From: Pseudomonas sp. GOM7
Lineage (GTDB): Bacteria > Pseudomonadota > Gammaproteobacteria > Pseudomonadales > Pseudomonadaceae
NCBI RefSeq assembly: GCF_026723825.1
Contig: NZ_CP113519.1
Coordinates: 4,526,001 to 4,590,000 of the forward strand
DNA: 64,000 nt
Direction: 5' to 3'
In this document: positions 45,463-54,422 of the stretch, piece by piece
How the letters are laid out: the number at the start of each line of letters is the position of its first letter
Numbering within the stretch: position 1 is the first letter of the stretch
Position numbers and translations under genes: made by a program
Notes under the pieces: generated by a model
Seen by the model: only the letters and a program-made list of their open reading frames with translations
Databases searched by the model: none
What the model was told of the DNA's origin: nothing

Positions 45463-45479
45463 CGCAAATGACCTTTGCA
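45452..45479. promoter_or_regulatory. Perfect 9-bp inverted repeat, candidate operator upstream of urtA
   Basis: TGCAAAGGT and ACCTTTGCA are separated by 10 bases, giving half-sites 19 bases apart, about two helical turns. It overlaps the stop of the GntR gene and lies 59 bases before urtA. Binding by the adjacent regulator is an inference. Confidence 0.5.
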
Positions 45480-45537
45480 TCACTGCCGAACAAGAAAGAG
45501 TTGCCCACTTACTCAAGATGAGAATGGAGAACGCACC

Positions 45538-46803
45538 ATGCAACGTCGCAGCCTGATCAAGGCCTTCACCCTTTCCGCATCCATCGCCGCCATGGGCCTG
45601 TCCTGGACCATCCAGGCGGCCGAGACCATCAAGGTGGGCATTCTGCACTCGCTGTCCGGCACCATGGCCATTTCCGAAACCTCGCTGAAAGACATGGCTT
45701 TGATGACCATCGACGAGATCAACGCCAAGGGCGGCGTGCTCGGCAAGAAGCTGGAGCCGGTGGTGGTGGATCCGGCCTCGAACTGGCCGCTGTTCGCCGA
45801 GCGTGGCCGCCAGTTGCTGACCCAGGACAAGGTGGCCGTGACCTTCGGCTGCTGGACCAGCGTGTCGCGCAAATCCGTGCTGCCGGTCTACGAGGAACTC
45901 AACGGCCTGCTGTTCTACCCGGTGCAGTACGAGGGCGAGGAAATGTCGCCGAACGTCTTCTACACTGGCGCGGCGCCGAACCAGCAAGCCATCCCGGCGG
46001 TGGAATACCTGCTCAGCGAAGATGGCGGCGGGGCCAAGCGCTTCTTCCTGCTCGGCACCGACTACGTCTACCCGCGCACCACCAACAAGATCCTACGCGC
46101 CTTCCTGCACAGCAAGGGCATCGCCGACAAGGACATCGAAGAGGTCTACACCCCCTTCGGCCACAGCGACTATCAAACCATCGTCGCCAACATCAAGAAG
46201 TTCGCCGCTGGCGGCAAGACGGCCGTGGTCTCCACCGTCAACGGTGACTCCAACGTGCCCTTCTACAAGGAGCTGGCCAACCAGGGTCTGAAAGCCACCG
46301 ACGTGCCGGTAGTGGCCTTCTCCGTGGGCGAGGAAGAACTGCGCGGCATCGACACCAAGCCGCTGGTCGGCCACCTGGCGGCCTGGAACTACTTCCAGTC
46401 CGTGGAAAACCCGGTCAACGACAAGTTCGTCGCCGACTGGAAAGCCTACGCCAAGGCCAAGAAGCTGCCGAACGCCGACACCGTGGTGACCAACGACCCG
46501 ATGGAAGCCACCTACGTGGGCATCCACATGTGGGCACAAGCCGTCGAGAAGGCCGGCACCACCGACGTCGACAAGGTGCGCGAAGCCATGGCCGGGCAGA
46601 CCTTCGACGCGCCGAGCGGCTTCACCCTGACCATGGACAAGACCAACCACCACCTGCACAAGCCGGTGATGATCGGTGAAATCCAGGAAGACGGTCAGTT
46701 CTCCGTGGTCTGGGAGACCGAGAGCCCGATCCGCGCCCAGCCGTGGAGCCCGTACATCGAAGGCAATGACAAGAAGCCGGATCACCCGGTCAAGTCGAAC
46801 TGA
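45538..46803 (+). CDS. urtA: Urea ABC transporter, periplasmic urea-binding protein
   Basis: A protein of 421 residues of the Peripla_BP_5 (branched-chain amino acid/amide) class. The signal sequence starts MQRRSLIKAF, a twin-arginine-like pattern, with cleavage likely after IQA before AETIKVG. The body matches UrtA, including GILHSLSGTMAISE and FGCWTSVSRKSVLPV. GGAGAA precedes ATG 45538. A strong hairpin and a REP pair follow before urtB, which may leave urtA better expressed than the membrane components. Confidence 0.94.
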   Translation: MQRRSLIKAFTLSASIAAMGLSWTIQAAETIKVGILHSLSGTMAISETSLKDMALMTIDEINAKGGVLGKKLEPVVVDPASNWPLFAERGRQLLTQDKVAVTFGCWTSVSRKSVLPVYEELNGLLFYPVQYEGEEMSPNVFYTGAAPNQQAIPAVEYLLSEDGGGAKRFFLLGTDYVYPRTTNKILRAFLHSKGIADKDIEEVYTPFGHSDYQTIVANIKKFAAGGKTAVVSTVNGDSNVPFYKELANQGLKATDVPVVAFSVGEEELRGIDTKPLVGHLAAWNYFQSVENPVNDKFVADWKAYAKAKKLPNADTVVTNDPMEATYVGIHMWAQAVEKAGTTDVDKVREAMAGQTFDAPSGFTLTMDKTNHHLHKPVMIGEIQEDGQFSVVWETESPIRAQPWSPYIEGNDKKPDHPVKSN

Positions 46804-46812
46804 GGCAAAAGC

Positions 46813-46842
46813 CCCTCCCTGCGCCGACCGCGCAGGGAGAGG
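46813..46842 (+). other. Strong hairpin between urtA and urtB
   Basis: CCTCCCTGCGC/GCGCAGGGAGAGG with a 5-base loop and no T run. It probably protects the urtA 3' end or attenuates rather than fully terminating. Confidence 0.5.
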
Positions 46843-46848
46843 ACAAAA

Positions 46849-46899
46849 GTAGCCCGGATGCAATCCGGGGAGAGTTGTCCCGGATTGCATCCGGGCTAC
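46849..46899. repeat. REP pair (GTAGCCCGGATGCAATCCGGG)
   Basis: Two copies in perfect inverted orientation (46849-46869 and 46879-46899) with a spacer of 9 bases. It is the typical Pseudomonas intergenic palindrome, here inside the urt operon. Confidence 0.8.
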
Positions 46900-46915
46900 G
46901 CCAAGGACACACCTG

Positions 46916-48487
46916 ATGCACACTGCCCTGATCCGAATTCTTCTGAGCCTGCTGCTGTTGCTGCCATTGGCTGCGGGCGCTGGCGAAGCCGACGACTTCG
47001 CCGCCGCCAACTCCAGCCAGCAGGCCAAACTCCTGCAAGCCTGGGCCGCCGCGCCCAAGGCCGAGCGCCTGCCCCTGCTGCTGGCCCTGCAACAAGGCCG
47101 CGTTGGCCGCGATGCCGACAAACGCGCCTTCATCGAACAGGACGGCATCTGGCTCGCCGCCACGGGCGATGCCACTGCCAACGGCACGCCTCGCAAACTG
47201 CGCCTGAACAACCGCCTGCGCGGCCTTGCTGCCGTCGCCGTGGCCAGCCACCGCTTGCTCGCTGACGATGCCGCCCTGCGCCTCGACGCCGCCCGGCAAC
47301 TGCAACGCAATACCCCGCCGGCACTGCTGCCCTTGCTGGAAAACCGCCTGAGCATCGAAGCCGACGAACAGGTGCAGGACGCCCTGGCCCTCGCTCTGGC
47401 CAACCTGCAACTGGACGCCAGCGACCCGGCCGTGCGCCTGGCTGCCGTGCAGCGCCTCGGTGAGACCGGCGACCCACTGGCTCTCACGCGCTTGCAGGCG
47501 CTGATCGACGGCGGCCAGGAGAGTGATGCCCAGGTACTGACCGCCGCGCGCCAGAGCCTGGCGCAGATCAACAACAAACTGCTGATCGGCGAGCTGCTCG
47601 GCCAGGCCTTCAGCGGCCTGTCGCTGGGCTCGATCCTGCTCCTGGCGGCCCTGGGCCTGGCCATCACCTTCGGCCTGCTCGGGGTGATCAACATGGCCCA
47701 CGGCGAGATGCTGATGCTCGGTGCCTACACCACCTATGTGGTGCAACTGAGCTTCCAGAAACTTGCCCCCGGCTATCTGGCGCTTTACCCGCTGGCTGCA
47801 TTGCCCATCGCCTTCGTCGTCACCGCAGCAATCGGCATGGCCCTGGAACGCACGGTGATCCGCCACCTCTACGGCCGCCCGCTGGAAACCCTGCTGGCCA
47901 CCTGGGGCATCAGCCTGATCCTGATTCAACTGGTGCGCGTCACCTTCGGCGCGCAGAACGTCGAAGTGGCCAACCCGGCCTGGCTGTCCGGCGGCGTACA
48001 GGTGCTGCCCAACCTGGTGCTGCCCTACAACCGCATCGTCATCATCGGTTTCGCCCTGTTCGTCGTGCTGCTGACCTGGCTGCTGCTAAACAAGACGCGC
48101 CTGGGCCTCAACGTGCGCGCGGTGACGCAGAACCGCAACATGGCGGCCTGCTGTGGCGTGCCCACCGGCCGCGTGGACATGCTGGCCTTCGGCCTCGGCT
48201 CAGGCATCGCCGGCCTCGGCGGTGTGGCCCTGAGCCAGATCGGCAACGTCGGCCCGGACCTCGGCCAGAGCTACATCATCGACTCCTTCCTGGTGGTGGT
48301 GCTCGGCGGGGTCGGCCAGTTGGCCGGCAGCGTGCTGGCCGCCTTCGGCCTGGGTGTGATGAACAAGTTCCTCGAACCGCAGATCGGCGCCGTACTCGGC
48401 AAGATCCTCATCCTCGCGCTGATCATTCTGTTCATCCAGAAGCGCCCGCAAGGCCTCTTCGCTCTCAAAGGACGTGTGATCGACTGA
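46916..48487 (+). CDS. urtB: Urea ABC transporter permease UrtB
   Basis: A protein of 523 residues. As in other UrtB proteins, a signal-like N-terminus and a helical periplasmic extension of about 220 residues (HEAT-like, Ala/Leu-rich) precede the LivH-type permease domain (about 230-515). The permease part includes GLLGVINMAHGEMLMLGAY. The stop shares one base with the urtC ATG (TGATG). Confidence 0.93.
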   Translation: MHTALIRILLSLLLLLPLAAGAGEADDFAAANSSQQAKLLQAWAAAPKAERLPLLLALQQGRVGRDADKRAFIEQDGIWLAATGDATANGTPRKLRLNNRLRGLAAVAVASHRLLADDAALRLDAARQLQRNTPPALLPLLENRLSIEADEQVQDALALALANLQLDASDPAVRLAAVQRLGETGDPLALTRLQALIDGGQESDAQVLTAARQSLAQINNKLLIGELLGQAFSGLSLGSILLLAALGLAITFGLLGVINMAHGEMLMLGAYTTYVVQLSFQKLAPGYLALYPLAALPIAFVVTAAIGMALERTVIRHLYGRPLETLLATWGISLILIQLVRVTFGAQNVEVANPAWLSGGVQVLPNLVLPYNRIVIIGFALFVVLLTWLLLNKTRLGLNVRAVTQNRNMAACCGVPTGRVDMLAFGLGSGIAGLGGVALSQIGNVGPDLGQSYIIDSFLVVVLGGVGQLAGSVLAAFGLGVMNKFLEPQIGAVLGKILILALIILFIQKRPQGLFALKGRVID

Positions 48488-49575
48488 TGAATGCACCAAA
48501 CCAAACCCTGCTGGCCCGTGCCAGCACCAAACTCGGCCCGCAGGTCTCCATTGCCATCGGCCTGCTGGTTCTGGCCGTGCTGATAGCCATGCCGCTGCTG
48601 CACCTGCTGCCGGCCGAGCACCCCCTGCATGTGACGGCCTACAGCCTGACCCTGGTGGGCAAGATTCTCTGCTACGCCATCGTCGCCCTGGCCCTGGATC
48701 TGGTGTGGGGCTATGCCGGCATGCTGTCGCTGGGCCATGGCCTGTTCTTCGCCCTCGGTGGCTATGCAATGGGCATGTACCTGATGCGTCAGTCGGCGGG
48801 CGATGGCCTGCCGGCCTTCATGAGCTTCCTGGCCTGGAACGAGTTGCCCTGGTACTGGTACGGCACCTCCAGCTTCCTCTGGGCGCTGTGCCTGGTGGTG
48901 CTGGCCCCCGGCCTGCTGGCCCTGGTGTTCGGCTTCTTCGCCTTCCGCTCGCGGATCAAGGGCGTGTACTTCTCGATCATGACCCAGGCGCTGACCTTCG
49001 CCGGCATGCTGCTGTTCTTCCGTAACGAAACCGGCTTCGGCGGCAACAACGGCTTTACCGGCTTCACCCGCATCCTCGGCTTCGACATCACCGCCCAGGG
49101 CACCCGGGCGGCGCTGTTCCTGGCCACCGTGGTGCTGTTGCTGGGCAGCCTGTACCTGGGCCTGCGCCTGGCGCGCAGCAAGTTCGGCCGGGTGCTCACC
49201 GCCCTGCGCGACGCCGAGAACCGCCTGATGTTCTGCGGCTACGACCCACGCGGTTACAAGCTGTTCATCTGGGTATTGAGCGCAGTGCTGTGCGGCCTGG
49301 CTGGCGCCCTGTACGTGCCGCAGGTGGGCATCATCAACCCCAGCGAGATGGCGCCGACCCAGTCCATCGAGGCCGCCGTGTGGGTCGCCCTGGGTGGGCG
49401 CGGCACGCTGATCGGCCCGCTGCTCGGCGCAGGCATCGTCAATGGCATGAAGAGCTGGTTCACCGTGGCCTTCCCCGAGTACTGGCTGTTCGCCCTGGGC
49501 GCCCTGTTCATCGTCGTTACCCTGTTCCTGCCGCGCGGTGTAGTCGGCCTGCTGAAAAAGGAAAAGGATCAATGA
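48487..49575 (+). CDS. urtC: Urea ABC transporter permease UrtC
   Basis: A LivM-type permease of 362 residues with about ten membrane helices. Motifs include LVWGYAGMLSLGHGLFFALGGYA near residues 70-95 and ALRDAENRLMFCGYDP in the coupling loop. It overlaps urtB by one base and urtD by four bases (ATGA), so the three are translationally coupled. Confidence 0.94.
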   Translation: MNAPNQTLLARASTKLGPQVSIAIGLLVLAVLIAMPLLHLLPAEHPLHVTAYSLTLVGKILCYAIVALALDLVWGYAGMLSLGHGLFFALGGYAMGMYLMRQSAGDGLPAFMSFLAWNELPWYWYGTSSFLWALCLVVLAPGLLALVFGFFAFRSRIKGVYFSIMTQALTFAGMLLFFRNETGFGGNNGFTGFTRILGFDITAQGTRAALFLATVVLLLGSLYLGLRLARSKFGRVLTALRDAENRLMFCGYDPRGYKLFIWVLSAVLCGLAGALYVPQVGIINPSEMAPTQSIEAAVWVALGGRGTLIGPLLGAGIVNGMKSWFTVAFPEYWLFALGALFIVVTLFLPRGVVGLLKKEKDQ

Positions 49576-50408
49576 GAGCCACGCCGATCCCGGAAACCAT
49601 GCTCGAAGCCGCTCTGGATCCCAGCGCACTGGACACCCGCCCTGTGCTGGGCAAAGGCGTCAACGTGCGCCACGGCACCATCCTCACCCTGGAAGACATC
49701 AACGTCAGCTTCGATGGTTTTCGCGCGCTGACCGACCTGACCTTGTACATCGGCGTCGGCGAACTGCGCTGCATCATCGGCCCCAACGGCGCTGGCAAGA
49801 CCACCATGATGGACGTGATCACCGGCAAGACCCGCCCGGACAGCGGCGTGGCCTACTTCGGTGAGCAGTTCGACCTGACCCGCATGAGCGAAGTGGAAAT
49901 CGCCCAGGCCGGCATCGGCCGCAAGTTCCAGAAGCCCACGGTATTCGAGGCGCTCACGGTGTTCGAGAACCTGGAGCTGGCGCAGAAGACCAACAAGTCG
50001 GTATGGGCCAGCCTGCGCGCCAAGCTCAGCGGCGAACAGCAGGATCGTATCGAGGAAGTGCTCAATACCATTCGCCTGGAGGCCTCGCGCAACCGTCCGG
50101 CCGGGCTGCTCTCCCACGGCCAGAAGCAGTTCCTCGAAATCGGCATGCTGTTGATGCAGGAGCCGCACCTGCTGCTGCTCGACGAGCCGGTGGCAGGCAT
50201 GACCGACGCCGAGACCGAGTTCACCGCCGAGCTGTTCAAGTCACTGGCGCGCAAGCACTCGCTGATGGTGGTGGAGCACGACATGGGCTTCGTCGGCTCC
50301 ATCGCCGACCACGTCACCGTACTGCACCAGGGCAGCGTGCTGGCCGAAGGCTCGCTGGAGCAGGTGCAGAACGATGAGCGGGTGATCGAGGTTTATCTGG
50401 GGCGCTGA
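49572..50408 (+). CDS. urtD: Urea ABC transporter ATPase UrtD
   Basis: An ATPase of 278 residues of the LivG class. Walker A GPNGAGKTTMMD, the LLSHGQKQFLE signature and Walker B LLLLDEPVAGM are present. The N-terminal extension of about 35 residues before ILTLEDINVSFDG is usual in UrtD. The start overlaps the urtC stop by four bases. Confidence 0.94.
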   Translation: MRATPIPETMLEAALDPSALDTRPVLGKGVNVRHGTILTLEDINVSFDGFRALTDLTLYIGVGELRCIIGPNGAGKTTMMDVITGKTRPDSGVAYFGEQFDLTRMSEVEIAQAGIGRKFQKPTVFEALTVFENLELAQKTNKSVWASLRAKLSGEQQDRIEEVLNTIRLEASRNRPAGLLSHGQKQFLEIGMLLMQEPHLLLLDEPVAGMTDAETEFTAELFKSLARKHSLMVVEHDMGFVGSIADHVTVLHQGSVLAEGSLEQVQNDERVIEVYLGR

Positions 50409-50410
50409 CG

Positions 50411-50505
50411 CGCCAGCTACAGGCTGCAAGCCTCAAGCTGCAAGTAGAAGCAGGCCCCGTGCCGCTTTCACTTGTGGCTTGCAGCTTGAAGCTTGCAGCT
50501 CCAAG
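50411..50505. repeat. AGCTTGCAG-type long stem-loop between urtD and urtE
   Basis: The left arm GGCTGCAAGCCTCAAGCTGC (50421-50440) and the right arm TTGCAGCTTGAAGCTTGCAG (50480-50499) are inverted copies around about 38 bases. This interrupts an otherwise overlapping operon directly before the urtE ribosome binding site. Confidence 0.8.
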
Positions 50506-50522
50506 AACGAGGAATTGAAGTC

Positions 50523-51221
50523 ATGCTCCAAGTCGAAAAACTGCATCAGTACTACGGCGGCAGCCATATCCTCCGTGGCCTGTCGTTCGACGTGAAGGTC
50601 GGCGAGGTCACCTGCCTGCTCGGCCGCAACGGCGTGGGCAAGACCACCCTGCTCAAATGCCTGATGGGCCTGATCCCGGCCAAGGACGGCAACGTGCAGT
50701 GGGAAGGCAAGGCCATCACCGCCTACAAACCACACCAGCGCGTGCAAGCCGGTATCGCCTACGTGCCGCAGGGCCGCGAGATCTTCGGCCGCCTGACGGT
50801 GGAAGAGAACCTGCTGATGGGTCTGTCGCGCTTTCCCGGCAGCCAGGCCAAGGCCGTGCCGGAATTCATCTACGAACTGTTCCCTGTGCTGCGCGAGATG
50901 AAGCATCGCCGAGGCGGCGACCTCTCCGGCGGCCAGCAGCAACAGCTAGCCATCGGCCGTGCCCTGGCCAGCCAGCCGCGCCTGTTGATCCTCGACGAGC
51001 CCACCGAAGGCATCCAGCCCTCGGTGATCAAGGAGATCGGCGCGGTGATCAAGAAACTCGCCGCTCGCGGCGACATGGCCATCCTGCTGGTGGAGCAGTT
51101 CTACGACTTCGCCGCCGAACTGGCCGACCAGTATCTGGTGATGAGCCGGGGCGAGATCGTCCAGCAGGGCCGTGGCGCCAACATGGAAGCCGAGGGCGTG
51201 CGCGGGTTGGTGGCGATCTAG
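50523..51221 (+). CDS. urtE: Urea ABC transporter ATPase UrtE
   Basis: An ATPase of 232 residues of the LivF class. Walker A GRNGVGKTTLLK, the LSGGQQQQLAIGR signature and Walker B LLILDEPTEGIQPS are present. ATG 50523 (MLQVEKLHQYYGGSHIL) has GAGGAA upstream. It completes the urtABCDE set. No urease gene follows, in contrast to P. aeruginosa, where urease genes lie beside the urea transporter. Confidence 0.94.
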   Translation: MLQVEKLHQYYGGSHILRGLSFDVKVGEVTCLLGRNGVGKTTLLKCLMGLIPAKDGNVQWEGKAITAYKPHQRVQAGIAYVPQGREIFGRLTVEENLLMGLSRFPGSQAKAVPEFIYELFPVLREMKHRRGGDLSGGQQQQLAIGRALASQPRLLILDEPTEGIQPSVIKEIGAVIKKLAARGDMAILLVEQFYDFAAELADQYLVMSRGEIVQQGRGANMEAEGVRGLVAI

Positions 51222-51568
51222 CCCCGCACCCGCACCCGCTCAGCCTGGCAACGCTCTTTCTGTCCACCATTGCGCACCTGTAGGGCAAGCTCGCCTCCAG
51301 ACTCCTGAGCTGCGCAGTGATACCCTTCGAGACACCATCCTCGGCAATCGTTGCGGAATCACAGGCGCCTCCCCCGCAACCGAGCGAGTACGCAGGTTCC
51401 TCGAACTGTCCGCATCAATCTGCGGCCAACTGTGAGCGCAGCGACTCGGTTAAGGTCTTACACTTGCGCCCTGCCCCTGATGCAACGGGGCGAGTGCACG
51501 GCCCGGCATGTGCCCGACAGCCCAGGCTCAAGCAGGCCATACACCCTAACAGCGAAATGAGGTTATCC
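51222..51568. other. Intergenic stretch of about 350 bases without a gene
   Basis: No convincing frame, repeat or terminator hairpin was recognised. The 3' part presumably carries the promoter of the YdfG-like gene (possible -35/-10 not clear). Confidence 0.4.
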
Positions 51569-52327
51569 ATGAGCAAGGTGGCATTCATCACAGGCGCGAC
51601 ATCCGGTTTTGGCCGCGCCGCGGCACGACGCTTCGCCGAGGCCGGCTGGGCCCTGGTGCTCAGCGGTCGGCGCCTGGAGCGACTGGAGGCACTGCAGCAA
51701 GAGCTGCAGGACAAGGTGCCGGTGCACATCGCCGAACTGGACGTGCGCGATGCCGCTGCGGTGAAGGCCCTGGTCGACGGCCTGCAGGCGCCCTTCGCGC
51801 GCATCGACGTGCTGGTCAACAACGCCGGCCTGGCCCTGGCCCCGGAAGCGGCGCAGAAGGTGGCCCTGGAAGACTGGCACACCATGATCGACACCAACGT
51901 CACCGGCCTGGTCAACGTCACCCACGCCGTGTTGCCCAAGCTGCTGGAAATCGGCAAGGGCACCAGCATCATCAACATCGGTTCGGTGGCTGGCGAATGG
52001 CCCTACCCGGGCGGCCACGTCTATGGTGCAACCAAGGCCTTCGTCAAACAGTTCAGCTTCAACCTGCGCTGCGACCTGGTGTCCACCGGCGTGCGCGTCA
52101 CCGACATCGCCCCCGGCATGGCCGAAACCGAATTCACCCTGGTACGTACCAAGGGCAATCAGGCCGCCTCCGACGCGTTGTACGGCAACACCACACCGCT
52201 GAGCGCCGAGGACATCGCCGAGCAGATCTTCTACGTCGCCACCCTGCCGGATCACATCAACATCAACCGCCTGGAAATCATGCCCAGCCGCCAGGCCTGG
52301 TCGGCCTTCGCCGTAGACCGCGATTGA
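51569..52327 (+). CDS. ydfG: YdfG-like SDR: NADP-dependent 3-hydroxy acid dehydrogenase
   Basis: A short-chain dehydrogenase of 252 residues with clear similarity to E. coli YdfG along its length. The cofactor loop is TGATSGFG, the NNAG motif is at about residue 86, and the catalytic Ser and YGATK are present in the YPGGHVYGATKAFVKQFS region. YdfG oxidises 3-hydroxy acids such as serine and reduces malonic semialdehyde. ATG 51569 has GAGG upstream; ATG 51557 is possible. It looks monocistronic. Confidence 0.87.
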   Translation: MSKVAFITGATSGFGRAAARRFAEAGWALVLSGRRLERLEALQQELQDKVPVHIAELDVRDAAAVKALVDGLQAPFARIDVLVNNAGLALAPEAAQKVALEDWHTMIDTNVTGLVNVTHAVLPKLLEIGKGTSIINIGSVAGEWPYPGGHVYGATKAFVKQFSFNLRCDLVSTGVRVTDIAPGMAETEFTLVRTKGNQAASDALYGNTTPLSAEDIAEQIFYVATLPDHININRLEIMPSRQAWSAFAVDRD

Positions 52328-52529
52328 AGGTAGGATTTACCCGCGAAAAGGCTGCCCCCTTGCATACACGGGGGCAGAGCCGGACGGAGCAGCGCAACTG
52401 GCCAGCGGAGAGGGCCGCACGCAGAGAACGACACCCTAAGCCAGCCCAGTCCAATTGGCGGACATGCACATCGAAAGGTGCAACGAAGGGCTCGCAGCCC
52501 AGCAGGTTGCGACAGACCTCACCAGGCCA

Positions 52530-52973
52530 TCAGGACGCCTGCTTCAGCTCGTCGTAGGCATTGAGATACTCACCGGCCAACTGCTCCTTCTGCTTGTCGC
52601 GCAGCAGCTTGCCGGCCATCTGGAAAAAGCGCTGCTCCTCTTCCTTGAGGTGATGCTCGACCTTCTCGGCCAGAGCCTTGGCCTGCGCCAACCAACTGGA
52701 GCTGCTGGGGTCGGTTTCCTCCAGATCCTCGATCATTTCGTCCATCTGGTGATGCTCGGCAATGGCGTGGCGCGACAGATCGACGCCCGCTTCCTGCTGC
52801 ATCAGGGGAATATAGAAGTGCCGCTCCTCAGCCACCGAATGTACGGCCAGCTCCTGCTTGAGCTGAGCGAACAAGGCATGCCGCTCGGCCGTATCACCAT
52901 GGGTAGCGACCAGTTTCTGCGCCAGCTTGCGCTGGATGTCATGGCTGATGCGCAGGGCTTCGAAAATCGTCAT
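52530..52973 (-). CDS. Hemerythrin HHE-domain protein
   Basis: A protein of 147 residues, a four-helix hemerythrin-like fold with candidate iron ligands at ISHDI (His 10), AVHSVAEERHFYIP, AEHHQMDE and EHHLKEEEQRFF. Such proteins bind a di-iron centre and are tied to oxygen or nitric oxide responses; the exact role is unknown. It heads toward the DksA-type gene on the same strand, with the ydfG gene convergent. Confidence 0.88.
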   Translation of the reverse strand: MTIFEALRISHDIQRKLAQKLVATHGDTAERHALFAQLKQELAVHSVAEERHFYIPLMQQEAGVDLSRHAIAEHHQMDEMIEDLEETDPSSSSWLAQAKALAEKVEHHLKEEEQRFFQMAGKLLRDKQKEQLAGEYLNAYDELKQAS

Positions 52974-53048
52974 GCAGGCACCTCTTATTCGGTCACGGTC
53001 TTAGTAGCACTAGACCATCAATGAAAAGATAGGTGCCGCATCGCTTGC

Positions 53049-53315
53049 TCAGCGCAACTGGCTGTCCTTGCTGCCACGGCGGTTGTAGCCACTGCTGGCC
53101 GCTTGCTGTTTGTCGACCTCGGCCTGGCAATTGACGCACAGGCGCACGCCGGGAATCGCTTGGCGACGGGCTTCGGGAATCACCGCGTCACATTCCTCGC
53201 AGCGATGCAGACTCTCGCCTTTCGGCAACTGGCTACGGGCACGCGCGACGGCGTCCTCGATGCTGCTGTCGATCTGTTCCTGCACCGCGCTGTCACTTGC
53301 CCAACCGCCTGCCAT
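53049..53315 (-). CDS. DksA/TraR-type zinc finger protein
   Basis: A protein of 88 residues. A C4 zinc finger of the DksA/TraR type (CEEC ... CVNC, about residues 40-65) follows a short helical N-terminus without the long coiled coil of DksA. It resembles YbiI/TraR-like small proteins, which may act at the RNA polymerase secondary channel. GAGGAGG precedes ATG 53315 at good spacing, deciding the start over an upstream in-frame ATG. Confidence 0.88.
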   Translation of the reverse strand: MAGGWASDSAVQEQIDSSIEDAVARARSQLPKGESLHRCEECDAVIPEARRQAIPGVRLCVNCQAEVDKQQAASSGYNRRGSKDSQLR

Positions 53316-53400
53316 GTTCCGGCCTCCTCGCCTGCATGGGCCATGATATGCGCCCAATGTCGGCGAAGTGCAAGTGCCGTTCATGCAGGCGCCTCTGCGC

Positions 53401-54273
53401 TTATTCGCGCACTTCCATGAACTCCTTGGCCCAGAGGATGTAATCCTCGGGCATGGTGTACTTGTGCGTCAGCTCGGTGGCATTGAGGTCGCAGGGCTGG
53501 GCACCGCGCTGCTCGCGCAGGCAGTCGTAGGTGGCCTTGATCGCGGCGAAGTAGGCGCCATGGCCGTTGACCACGATGCGCACGCCCAGACGTGCCAAGC
53601 GCTGGTTGTCGCGTAGTTCCGGGTTGCCGTAGGTGACCAGCATCAGCGGCACCTTGAGGCCTTCGGCGATCTGCTCCAGATGGGCGAAATCCTTCACCCC
53701 GACCAGGCAGATACCATCGGCGCCGGCCGCCTCGTAGGCGCGGGTGCGCTGGATCACTTCGTCCACCTCCAGCACGCCGGCGTGGGTGCGGGCGATGATG
53801 GCCAGATCCGGGTCGACGCGCGCCTCCAGGGCCGCGAGGATCTTGCCCACGCCCTCCTCGACCGAGATCAGGTCGGTGGATTTGCGGCCGAACTGGGCCG
53901 GCAGCAGGGTGTCTTCGATGGTCAGCGCGGCGATGCCGGCGCGCTCCAGCTCGACCACGGTGCGCATCACGTTGAGCGCATTGCCATAACCGTGGTCGGC
54001 GTCGGCGATCACCGGCAGGCGCGCCGCGCGGCCGATACGTGCGGCCTGCTCGACGAATTCGCTGAGGGTGATCAGGGCGAAGTCCGGCGCGCCGAGCACC
54101 TGCAGAGAAGCGACGGAACCACCGAGAATGCCGACCTCGAAGTCGAGATCGGCGGCGATACGGGCGGACATGGGGTCGAAGACCGAAGCGGTGTGGTAGC
54201 AGCGCTCGGAAGCCAGCAGGGCACGAAAGGCACTGCGCAGCTCATGATGGGATGCACGTTGCAAGATGGGCAT
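53401..54273 (-). CDS. Oxaloacetate decarboxylase (ICL/PEP mutase superfamily)
   Basis: A protein of 290 residues close to P. aeruginosa PA4872, shown to be an oxaloacetate decarboxylase. The barrel keeps VIADADHGYGNA (metal-binding Asp), TIEDTLLPAQFG and the PA4872-type FDPMSARIA and GGSVASLQ motifs. It decarboxylates oxaloacetate to pyruvate with a divalent metal. ATG 54273 was chosen; the frame extends upstream without similarity. Confidence 0.92.
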   Translation of the reverse strand: MPILQRASHHELRSAFRALLASERCYHTASVFDPMSARIAADLDFEVGILGGSVASLQVLGAPDFALITLSEFVEQAARIGRAARLPVIADADHGYGNALNVMRTVVELERAGIAALTIEDTLLPAQFGRKSTDLISVEEGVGKILAALEARVDPDLAIIARTHAGVLEVDEVIQRTRAYEAAGADGICLVGVKDFAHLEQIAEGLKVPLMLVTYGNPELRDNQRLARLGVRIVVNGHGAYFAAIKATYDCLREQRGAQPCDLNATELTHKYTMPEDYILWAKEFMEVRE

Positions 54274-54422
54274 GGGGCGTATTCCAAAGTCGGTTGAATC
54301 GCTTTTTCTCTTTTTGGTAATCGTGTAGACGTGACCAATGCTAGCGCAAGGCACTTGCGCCAGGCTTTCGTCGCACCATTGCAGTCACGTCAGCGATGTT
54401 TCCTGGGCGTCTTGCCAGCAAT

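Noticed and set aside
42935..51221. Complete urea amidolyase system
   Set aside because: Only the allophanate hydrolase half is present; no biotin-dependent urea carboxylase is in the window.
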